64,000 nt of DNA, taken from the NCBI GenBank assembly GCA_928212115.1, contig CAKMRJ010004445.1, positions 80,603,444 to 80,667,443 on the forward strand. The letters are read 5' to 3'. The notes under the pieces are model-generated. The model did not search any database, was not told where the DNA came from, and worked only from the letters and a program-made list of their open reading frames with translations. Made by a program: the position numbers and the translations under genes. Below are positions 55,729-64,000 of the stretch, piece by piece. Origin of the DNA: Lactuca virosa. Its lineage: Eukaryota > Streptophyta > Magnoliopsida > Asterales > Asteraceae. Numbering within the stretch: the stretch's first letter is position 1; each line of letters starts with the position of its first letter.

Positions 55729-56403
55729 ATGGCAGGATTTCATTTGCCGGGTGATCCCTACTTCCCCAACCAAGGGAATGTCGGTTGGATCGTGGAAGAC
55801 CCAGAGGAAGATCTCGAAGAGGAACCCATGGAAGAAGAGGAATCAGTAGACAGTGAAGAAGAAGAAGAAGACTCAGATGGAACCGACTCAGAACCCGAAG
55901 TGTACAATCCACACCCTGCCCCTATTCCTCTGCAACACTTCCAGGGCCCGACGCCCCAATGGGCCGAAACTATACATCGATGGAGCCGAGAGCAAGGTCA
56001 ACGACCTCCCTATGGCATGCAACGAGGTTTTTACGACCTCAGCAGAGGAGGATCAGTCGACCGAGCCCTTCCTATCATAGTTCACCGTGTCGTACGCCAC
56101 GAGGAGCAAACAAGGGTGAACCTCTGCTACCTTATGGAAATTGGTGCCACCAGCAAGTCAACTCCGTTCGCATTCGCCGGTTGGATGATGACCACGATTA
56201 GACTCGAGACCGCACCAAGCTTCTTTGATGGGAAATGGCTGCGACCCGAGCCGAGGTACAAGAGCTTCGGGAACACCGAGCCACTTTAGAAGGACGTCTG
56301 GCAGAAGCAGAGCGCCAAGCGGCAGAATCCTGAGCTGAAATGAGGGAAACAAGGAACTTCGTGTCTTCACTCCGTGATCCTCAGAGCTTCAACCGCCGCA
56401 AGT
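55729..56403 (+). pseudogene. Extra ORF upstream of gag in E4 (acidic, coiled-coil)
   Basis: The ATG at 55729 begins MAGFHLPGDPYFPNQGN. A highly acidic block follows (EEEPMEEEESVDSEEEEEDS, about residues 30-55), then NPHPAP, FQGPTPQW, YDLSRGGSVDRALPIIVHRV. The frame shifts near 56157; the other frame continues VNSVRIRRLDDDHD and a coiled-coil-like end (AATRAEVQELREHRATLEGR, LAEAERQAAE), stopping near 56403 after one internal TGA. It matches the E2 ORF at 37323-38050 along its length. No known domain recognised; not gag, protease or a known envelope type. Confidence 0.7.
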
Positions 56404-57095
56404 AGTGTTGCACTTCTCGCTTCAGTTTAATCTAGTTTGCGGATAAATACTACTGTTATTTCCTAGTATTTTATGTCCGATCTCGCGACTTAAGTGTTTA
56501 CACTTCCGGGATCAGTTAGGCGGTCAAAATTTCCCATACGTTGATGTAGCATAGACCCCTTGTAGGGTCAAATTTCCCCAATATTGTATACTAAGTTATA
56601 TCAATAAAATTGACACGCTATTTGCTTTATTACATCAAGTTCATGGCAAGAATTGTTTCCAGATTAAATTTACTGGTGTCCGATTTATAATTGTTTGATG
56701 TATAAATCAGAGTTATGTATAATTAAGACCATGTCGACCTAGAAATGGTGGTTCCACCTTGGATCCTGTTCCTTGTTTGGTTGTGGGCCCAGGGCAGACC
56801 CATTAGATTCGAAAGTTTACTTAAAACTTAATTATATATAAATATTATACATCGAACGATTGTTGGATGGGCCCGGTATGGATACTATCACAGACATTTC
56901 TTGGGAATCGAAACTACCAGCATTCATAAAGTCTATATTTCATTATCTATAGACCTCTAGTATGAATGGATTTATACAATATCTTTACAAGTCGGGATCA
57001 TGATGCAAATAAAGAACTAATAATGTTTAGTTTAACTCTCGACTTGTGAGCGCTATCAAAGACTTATTGTCTTTTCATTCTTAATATGGCAGATA
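56404..57095 (+). other. E4 spacer between extra ORF and gag
   Basis: About 690 bp, non-coding; much longer than the equivalent spacer in E2 (about 100 bp). No repeat or nested element recognised. Confidence 0.5.
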
Positions 57096-58257
57096 ATGCC
57101 ACCTCGTAGAAATCCTAGACGTGGCGGCGCCTCAGGAACTGCACCACCGCCACCACCTCCACTGCCCCCTCAGTTCGACCCAGTAATGTTCCAGGCGGCC
57201 GTGACAGCCGCAGTAGCAGCCGCAATGTCCCAAATTAGCACCAACAATGTGGGTGGTGTGGGAAATGGTGCCACAAATTCGAACCACGGGGACAGCCAGG
57301 GACACTCAAGAGAGTGTACCTACAAAGACTTTACAAATTTCAAACCCAAAACCTTCAATGGAAGCGGTGGTGTCATAGCATTGCTGCAATGGCTCGATAA
57401 AACCGAATCCATCTTCGAAATATGCGCATCCCCTGAAGCAAACAAGGTCAAATTTGCAGCATGCACATTTTCTGAAAGGGCCTTAACCTGGTGGAATGGC
57501 CACGTCAAAGCATCGGCACTTCCGGTGGCTAACTCGATAACATGGGAAGACCTGAAAACCAAGTTGATGAAGGAGTACTGCCCAAGGGGCGAAATACAGA
57601 AATTGGAAGAAGAACTTTGGAATCTCAAAATGACAGGTTCCGACATCCTGTCATATACCTCAAGGTTTAGCGATCTAGCCATGCTGTGTCCCGGGATGGT
57701 TCCATCGGAAAGCAAAAAGGTGGAAAGATACATATGGGGACTATCTCCCCAACTTCAAGGAAATGTACTGGCCTCAAAGCCAACTACCTTCGACAGTGCC
57801 AAAGAATTGGCACAACAACTCATCGACCATAAGGCCAACCATAACACTGTGACAACCACCCCTGATCAAGCAAAAGGGGGAAACAACAAAAGGAAGTTCT
57901 GGAACAAGAAGAAGGGTCAGCGTGCTCAAGACCCTACCAAAAAGCAAAAAGTGGTTGTTGTGCACGCTACCACAACCACTGCTAACCCAACTCTGATAAG
58001 GCAATGCTCCGGGAACCTACCCAAGTGCAACAAGTGCAGCTTTCACCACAACGGTGCATGCCGTGAAATACATTGCACCAACTGTAACAAAAAGGGGCAA
58101 ACTGCCCGATTTTGTAGAACTCCGGCCCAACAAAACGTACAAGCTGCCAACGCTGGAGCCACCTGAACCTGCTATGGATGTAGAGAAGCAGGACACTTCA
58201 AGCGTAACTGCCCGAAGGCAAGAAACCCCAACCCCGGCGAAGCGGGCAGAGTTCTAG
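57096..58257 (+). pseudogene. gag: E4 gag
   Basis: Best-preserved gag of the window: 356 open codons from MPPRRNPRRGG at 57096. A proline run and FDPVMFQAAVTAAVAAAM precede the capsid blocks ECTYKDFTNFKPKTFNGSGG, EANKVKFAACTFSERAL, TWWNGHVK, EYCPRGEIQKLEEELWNL and VERYIWGLSPQLQGN. A lysine-rich stretch (KRKFWNKKKGQRAQDPTKKQ) and the knuckle CTNCNKKGQTARFC follow; its histidine is replaced by glutamine. A TGA at 58164-58166 precedes the second knuckle (CYGCREAGHFKRNC). Role: particle assembly and RNA packaging. Confidence 0.92.
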
Positions 58258-59435
58258 CGATAGGTCATGAGGAAGCCGTAGCAGATCCAACTGTGGTCAC
58301 CGGTATGTTTCTCCTCAACAATACATACGCATGCATTCTTTTCGATAGTGGTGCGGAGAAAAGCTTCATGAGCCATCAATTTAAACACTTGCTTAAACAA
58401 ACACCACAAACACTAAAAGACACATTCACCGTAGAAATGGCTAAAGGAAAAACAGAGAACACTAACGACATTTACACCGGGTGTACCCTCACCTTAAACA
58501 ATCACTCTTTCCAAATTGACCTCATGCCGGTCACCATAAAAAGTTTTGATGTCATCATAGGCATGGATTGGCTATGCCTTCACCATGCTGAAATCCTATG
58601 TCACGAAAAGGCCGTTCGCCTTAATCTGCCAAATGGCGAAACTCTCGTCGTCTATGGCGACAAACCTAGCTCAAACCTTCAGATTATTTCTTGTGTCAAG
58701 GCTCAAAAGTATCTCCGTAAGGAGTACCACGCCTTCCTAGCCCACATCGTAGACAAGAATCAAGAAGCGAAAAACATAAAAGACATTCTGGAGGTCTGTA
58801 ATTTCCCCGACGTGTTCTCGGAAGACCTTCCTGGAGTCCCTCCTGCTCGACAAGTCGAATTCCGAATCGACCTAATTCCTGGGGCTACCCCCGTCGCCAG
58901 ATCGCCATCCCGTCTAGCCCCAGCCGAAATGCGGGAACTGTCCAGTCAATTGAACGAACTGCTAAGCAAAGGTTTCATAAGGCCAAGCTTCTCACCTTGG
59001 GGAGCACCGGTCTTGTTCATCAAGAAAAAGGACGGATCGTTCCGTATGTGCATCGACTACCGTGAACTAAACAAACTCACCATTAAAAACTGATACCCTT
59101 TGCCTCGAATCGACGACCTCTTCGACCAGCTGCAAGGAGCAAGTTTCTTCTCAAAGATTGACCTTAGATCAGGGTACCATTTACTACGAGTTCAAGAGGA
59201 GGATATTCCCAAGACTGCCTTCAGAACGCGCTATGGTCACTATGAGTTTGTAGTGATGCCCTTCGGCTTAACAAATGCACCCGTGACGTTTATGGACCTG
59301 ATGAATCGGGTGTGTCGACCTTACTTAGACACGTTTGTGATTGTTTTCATCGATGATATACTAGTCTACTCCCGAAGTAAGGAAGAGCACAACCATCATT
59401 TACGTTAAGTCCTAGAGATACTGAGGGCGGAGAAA
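58258..59435 (+). pseudogene. pol: E4 pol: protease and reverse transcriptase
   Basis: In frame with gag. The aspartic protease motif is ILFDSGAEKSFMS, with DSG intact (about 58344). Linker blocks VCNFPDVFSEDLPGVPPARQ and VEFRIDLIPGATPVARSP lead to reverse transcriptase: LLSKGFIRPSFSPWGAPVLF, MCIDYRELNKLTIKN, a TGA at 59091-59093 in place of an arginine codon, YPLPRIDDLFDQLQGASFF, KIDLRSGYHLLRV, TAFRTRYGHYEFVVMPFGL and the catalytic FIDDILVYSRS. A TAA at 59406-59408 follows HHLR. Without the two stops the palm would be complete. Confidence 0.92.
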
Positions 59436-60162
59436 TTGTACGCGAAATTCTCAAAGTGCGAATTCTGGATTCGAGAATTAAACTTCCTCGGACATGTAGT
59501 CATCAAGGAAGGAATCCATGTGGACCCTTCAAAGATCAAGGCGATTGAAAGTTGGGCAGCACCAAGAACACCCACGGAGATCCGGCAATTTTTAGAACTC
59601 GCCGGTTACTATCGAAGGTTCATTCAAAACTTCTCCAAAATTGCAAAACCACTCACCACCCTGACTAAAAAAGGAGTGACTTTCGTCTGGGGGGATAAGC
59701 AAGAGGCTGCGTTCCAAATGCTGAAACGAACTCTGTGCAGTGCTCCGATCTTGTCCTTACCGGATGGAACAGAGGACTTTGTGGTTTATTGCGATGCGTC
59801 AAACCAAGTTTTAGGATGCGTATTAATGCAGCGAGGAAATGTCATTGCCTACGCCTCAAGACAGCTGAAGACGCACGAGGTAAACTACACGACACACGAT
59901 CTCTAATTGGGAGCAATAGTTTTCGCCCTAAAAATCTGGAGGCATTACCTCTACGACACTAAGTGCACTATCTTCACCGATCACAAAAGCCTTCAGCATA
60001 TCCTTAATCAGAAAGAACTCAACATGAGCCAATGTGGTTGTAGACGCCTTGAGCAGAAAGGAATACTCGGACTGCCAAGTAAAAGCGTTAACCATGACCA
60101 TCCTTTCACACCTGTCCGCACAAATCAAAGAGGCATAGGAAGAAGCCTTAAAACCAGAGAAC
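59436..60162 (+). pseudogene. pol: E4 pol: reverse transcriptase thumb and RNase H, internally deleted
   Basis: Thumb (YAKFSKCEFWIRELNFLGHV, then LAGYYRRFIQNFSKI) and RNase H (VVYCDASNQVLGCVL, AYASRQLKTHEVNYTTHDL). A TAA at 59904-59906 replaces the catalytic-region glutamate codon of the LELGA block. KIWRHYLYDTKCTIFTDHKS follows. About 70 bp are missing at 60027, between NLNM-type sequence and the VVDALSRK end, and the frame changes there. A TAG at about 60137 follows. Confidence 0.88.
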
Positions 60163-61240
60163 GTGGCAGGTGAAGCGTTGAGAGGAATGGACAAAAATCT
60201 TGAAGTCAGGGATGACGGAGTTCGTTGTCTCATGACCCGAATCTGGACACCAAAATTTGGTGGATTCAGGGACGTAGTCATGAACGAAGCCCATAAAACG
60301 CGTTACTCAGTGCATCCCGGCTCGGACAAGATGTATTTAGACTTCAAGAAGCTGTATTGGTGGTCGAACATGAAAGCCGAAATAACTACCTTTGTAGGCA
60401 AGTGCCTGACTTGCGCCAAGGTTAAGGTAGAGTATCAGAAGCCCTCGGGACTACTTCAACAGCCAGAGATACCTGAGTGGAAGTGGGAGCGGATCACAAT
60501 GGATTTCATTACCAAGTTACCTAAGACAACGGGTGGACTTGCCACCATTTAGGTAATCATCGACAGATTAACCAAATCCGCACACTTCCTACCGATCAAA
60601 GAGACGGACAAAATGGAGAAACTGATGAGACTCTACATTAAAGAAGTCGTGCGACTTCATGGAGTACCGATATCCATTATCTCCGATAGAGATAGTCGGT
60701 TCACGTCACGATTCTGACAGTCGCTGCAAAAAGCTATGGGAACTAGGCTGGATATGAGTACAGCCTACCACACACAGACCGACGGGCAGAGTGAAAGCAA
60801 CATTCAGATGTTAGAGGACATGCTAAGAGCTTGTGTGATAGACTTTGGTAAGGCTTGGGATGCTTATTTACCCCTTATCGAATTCTCATACAATAATAGT
60901 TATCACGCGAGCATCAAGGTTGCTCCGTTCGAAGCCCTTTATGGCCGTAAGTGCAGATCACCCCTGTATTGGGCTGAGGTGGGCGATACGCAACTAGCAA
61001 GAGGGCAAGTCCCTAACAGCGCACTCACTGGCCCGGAGATCATAAGGGAAACAACCGAAAAGATCGTCCAAATTCGAGAACGAATGAAGGCTTCGCAAGA
61101 CCGACAAAAGAGCTACGCGGATAAGAGACGAAAACCTTCGGAGTTCCAAGTTGGGGATCAAGTACTTCTAACAATATAACATTGGAAGGGATTAATACAT
61201 TTCGGAAAACGTGGGAAGCTAGATCCAAGGTACATCGGAC
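60163..61240 (+). pseudogene. pol: E4 pol: integrase
   Basis: The zinc domain has NEAHKTRYSVHPG and KCLTCAK (about 60285-60420). The core has ITMDFITKLP, IISDRDSRF and a DGQSESNIQ block with the glutamate, so the DDE residues are readable. A TAG at 60550-60552 and a TGA at about 60716 replace tryptophan codons (G-to-A changes). The C-terminal region runs through FSYNNSYHASIKVAPFEALY and IIRETTEKIVQIRERMKASQ to a TAA at about 61177. Confidence 0.88.
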
Positions 61241-61575
61241 CATTCGAAGTCCTCGCTAGGATTGGCCCGGTGGCATACAAGCTACGATTACCACAGGAAC
61301 TCAATCACGTTCATCCTACCTTTCATGTGTCAAACCTGAAGAAATGTTTGTCTGATAAGACCCTCGTCATTCCTTTGGAAGAAATTGAGATCAACGAGAA
61401 CCTCCACTTCGTAGAGGAACCTGTTGAAATCATGGACCGAGAGGTCAAATCGACGAAACAAAGCTGCATTCCCATCGTAAAGGTCCGGTGGAACGCCAAG
61501 TGAGGACCCGTATTTACTTAGGAACGTGAGGACCAAATGAAACAAACGTTCCCACATCTATTCCCCAACCTTTGA
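61241..61575 (+). pseudogene. pol: E4 pol: chromodomain-like tail
   Basis: GPFEVLARIGPVAYKL precedes FHVSNLKKCLSDKTLVIPL, LEEIEINENLHFVEEPVEIM and IPIVKVRWNAK. A TGA at 61501-61503 replaces an arginine codon (CGA to TGA, a CpG-type change) just before the GPxxT-E end of the fold. This tail is the reason for assigning E1, E2 and E4 to chromoviruses. Confidence 0.85.
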
Positions 61576-61615
61576 AGTCCCGCTCAAAATGCAAATTTCG
61601 GGACGAGCTTCCTTC

Positions 61616-61629
61616 TAACGGGGGGATAA
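61616..61629 (+). promoter_or_regulatory. E4 polypurine tract
   Basis: TAACGGGGGGATAA directly before the 3' LTR. Confidence 0.85.
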
Positions 61630-61835
61630 TGTGACAACCGTCAAATTCAAGTCAAAGTCAACAAGGCAAACCGGTCAAACTTAACTAGTACTTGTATGTT
61701 AAAACTTCTTCTATGTATAAAAATGTGCATTTGTATGTTAAGAATCCAAGTGTCTCAGAGAATTTATGTGTTTAACAATGTAAAAACCCGGAAAAGGGAG
61801 TTTAATGCATCAAAACACGTCTATGGACCCTTTTG

Positions 61836-62444
61836 GGGACTTGAAATGATCATAAACGAAGCACAACGGGGTTCACGAACCTTGCATTACGAGATTATAC
61901 GATAATAATGGCTAAAATTAAATCTCTTCCAAATCTCTCCAAGTATGTGAAATCTCTCCAAGCATGTGAAATCTGTCCCAAATATCACCAAGTATGCGAA
62001 ATCTCTCCCAAATCTCTCCAAGTATGTGAAATCTCTCCCAAATCTCTCCAAGCATGTGAAATCTCTCCCAAATCTCTTTCAAAATCTCTCTCAACTTTTT
62101 ATAGTCATCCGGGTCATCCCGACCCTTAAATTGGCCAAAAACCGCTTGAAACAGAGAGTTATATCGAAAAATAGCTAATTAGGGCCGAAACCCTTCTTAG
62201 GAACCGAAACCCTTCTTAGGAACCGAAACTCTTAGGAGCCGAACCCTCCTATTAGAGCTGAAGCCTCTCAGAACCGACGCTCTCACAACCGAACTTGTCA
62301 TAAGCGAACCTGTCAGAACCGAACATCCGAACCGAAGCCTGAGAGCCGAACTAGCATGCAGGACCGAAATAGGCTGAACCCTACAACCGAACTAGCATCC
62401 GAACTCCCTACAACCGAAATAGGCTGAGTCACATTATAATAAGA
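61836..62444 (+). repeat. 609-bp tandem unit, copy 1, in the E4 3' LTR
   Basis: Followed immediately by an almost identical copy at 62445-63053. Inside each are several ATGTGAAATCTCTCCCAAAT units and a stretch of AACCGAA words. A 73-codon open frame in each copy (61908, 62517) is a by-product of the repeat. Confidence 0.95.
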
Positions 62445-63053
62445 GGGACTTGAAATGATCATAAACGAAGCACAACGGGGTTCACGAACCTTGCATTACG
62501 AGATTATACGATAATAATGGCTAAAATTAAATCTCTTCCAAATCTCTCCAAGTATGTGAAATCTCTCCAAGCATGTGAAATCTGTCCCAAATATCACCAA
62601 GTATGCGAAATCTCTCCCAAATCTCTCCAAGTATGTGAAATCTCTCCCAAATCTCTCCAAGCATGTGAAATCTCTCCCAAATCTCTTTCAAAATCTCTCT
62701 CAACTTTTTATAGTCATCCGGGTCATCCCGACCCTTAAATTGGCCAAAAACCGCTTGAAACAGAGAGTTATATCGAAAAATAGCTAATTAGGGCCGAAAC
62801 CCTTCTTAGGAACCGAAACCCTTCTTAGGAACCGAAACTCTTAGGAGCCGAACCCTCCTATTAGAGCTGAAGCCTCTCAGAACCGACGCTCTCACAACCG
62901 AACTTGTCATAAGCGAACCTGTCAGAACCGAACATCCGAACCGAAGCCTGAGAGCCGAACTAGCATGCAGGACCAAAATAGGCTGAACCCTACAACAGAA
63001 CTAGCATCCGAACTCCCTACAACCGAAATAGGCTGAGTCACATTATAATAAGA
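62445..63053 (+). repeat. 609-bp tandem unit, copy 2
   Basis: Only a few base differences from copy 1 are visible (for example GACCAAAAT against GACCGAAAT), so the duplication is recent. Confidence 0.95.
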
Positions 63054-63192
63054 GAAGTATTCTACCCCACAAGTGGGTCAAGTGTGCCCATTTGCCTCCA
63101 TGTGTCATCCTCTCATTAGCCAACCTTATCCACATCACACAAACCAAGGAAAACATCAATTCAAACTTACAAGTTGCTCCAACAACCTGCAA

Positions 63193-63200
63193 TATATATA
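63193..63200 (+). promoter_or_regulatory. Putative TATA box of the E4 3' LTR
   Basis: TGCAATATATATAGAAATCC. Missing from the 5' LTR, where the whole surrounding region is deleted. Confidence 0.45.
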
Positions 63201-64000
63201 GAAATCCCTGGAGGATTTCTTGGCTTACTTGATCATTTCAAACACTTACACTTCTCAAAACACCAAAAGAGCCTCATTTTCTCTCTACTTCCCACCACTT
63301 TGTGAAAGTGTTCTTGAGCTACTACTGCACTTTTTTGTAAGTATTCCATCTAAACTCAAGTGTTATTTCATAATTTCATAACACTCTTGGATCATCGACT
63401 CACATCTTAACACCAAAAATCGTTCTTAGGATCATCCAAGCTTCTACGTGTTCATCAATTGTTCTTGACTTGATACTCTTCGTCTTCGACCTTCCATTCT
63501 TCAAGAAATCACTCAAGGTGAGTTCATACCCCTATATTTTCCATTTTTCTTTAGTTTTCAGGGGGGGAATACAAGTTAAAACACCAAAACATATTTAAAA
63601 CTTAACTTGACAGCTTACAACAGAAAAGTTGTGACCTGTTCATGAACTATTTACCCAACTTAAACTTAATATTTTTCAAAACTGTTTAATATGAAAATAT
63701 TTCAGGTTTATACCTTTCAAAAAACTACTTGCACAATTTATGGTGACCAAGCTCTGAAGATGAACATTTTCACCCTGGTTTGAGACCACCAAAAATTATA
63801 GGAAAATTGATGAACATAGTAGACTCTTTTTCCAAACTCTCAGAGTTTACGGATTCAGTTTTCGACTTACAATGATTTTTCTATAAATATTCTAAAAACA
63901 GTGACTGTTAAGGGTAAAAACTGTCAAAACAAGTTTAAGAGTTATTAACACCTTGTAACATGTTGAGCAAGGTGTGTAGGATTTGCACTTAGTATTTTCA

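Larger units (their letters stand above)
53374..64000 (+). mobile_element. E4: Ty3/gypsy chromovirus-like element, 3' LTR truncated by the window end
   Basis: Order: 5' LTR, primer site, leader, extra ORF, gag, protease, reverse transcriptase, RNase H, integrase, chromodomain-like tail, polypurine tract, 3' LTR. Expected target duplication on the left is CAAGG (53369-53373); the right side is off-window. Gag and pol share one frame up to an RNase H deletion. About nine stops make it non-functional. Confidence 0.92.
61630..64000 (+). mobile_element. E4 3' LTR, incomplete at the window end
   Basis: TGTGACAACCGTC start. It keeps about 1500 bp absent from the 5' LTR, including two 609-bp tandem units and a TATATATA box (63193-63200), then the donor-like GTGAGTTCATACCCCT near 63518 and a G run near 63561. 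It runs off the end at 64000 before the acceptor region. Confidence 0.9.

Noticed and set aside
57774..58004. Antisense frames over gag and pol as genes
   Set aside because: Shadows of the coding strand.
61908..62738. Two identical 73-codon frames as a duplicated small gene
   Set aside because: They fall on the 609-bp tandem units and their internal AAATCTCTCC repeats inside an LTR; no start context or homology.

Overview
This window is from a plant nuclear genome, most likely lettuce or a close relative (Lactuca, Asteraceae). That placement is an inference from the style of the repeats: GTTTACGGCCGTAAAC words in LTRs, CTCGACGAG words in a copia-type element, and very long LTRs ending in GGTGTGACA. 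Nearly all of it is a nested transposon landscape; no intact host protein gene was found.

Layout. 1-7575: a minus-strand copia-type element without coding capacity (LTR 6803-7575, initiator-Met primer site 6790-6801), split by a solo gypsy LTR (1938-4566, target duplication AAATG). 7576-12329: two truncated gypsy LTRs, the first carrying a further nested fragment (about 9860-11102). 12330-16243: AT-rich DNA holding the only host-like gene, a decayed two-exon defensin-like peptide gene (14742-15046), and a 618-bp hAT-type element with a perfect 8-bp target duplication. 16244-25401: gypsy element E1 (+), complete ends, target duplication AATAT. 25402-42990: a Mutator-like (MULE) segment with a FAR1/mudrA-type transposase relic (+) facing a Ulp1-type protease relic (-). 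The protease relic is split in an intron by gypsy element E2 (31025-41207, minus, target duplication TAATG). A Stowaway-like MITE lies at 42364-42618. 42991-53373: two copies of one composite, a minus-strand gypsy element (3a) interrupted by the LTR and gag start of a plus-strand gypsy element (3b). 53374-64000: gypsy element E4 (+), whose 3' LTR runs off the window.

E1, E2 and E4 encode gag, protease, reverse transcriptase, RNase H, integrase and a chromodomain-like tail in one original reading frame, which fits Tekay/Del-type chromoviruses. All are broken by stops, frameshifts and deletions.

The points most worth following are: (1) a 67-nt intron with canonical ends between the gag zinc knuckle and protease of 3a, kept in both copies and delimited exactly by intronless relatives; (2) an extra acidic/coiled-coil ORF upstream of gag shared by E2 and E4; (3) a conserved donor/acceptor pair inside the LTRs of several families; (4) the MULE transposase and Ulp1 pair with a recurring palindromic word in its introns and spacers; (5) deletions repaired with locally copied filler DNA.
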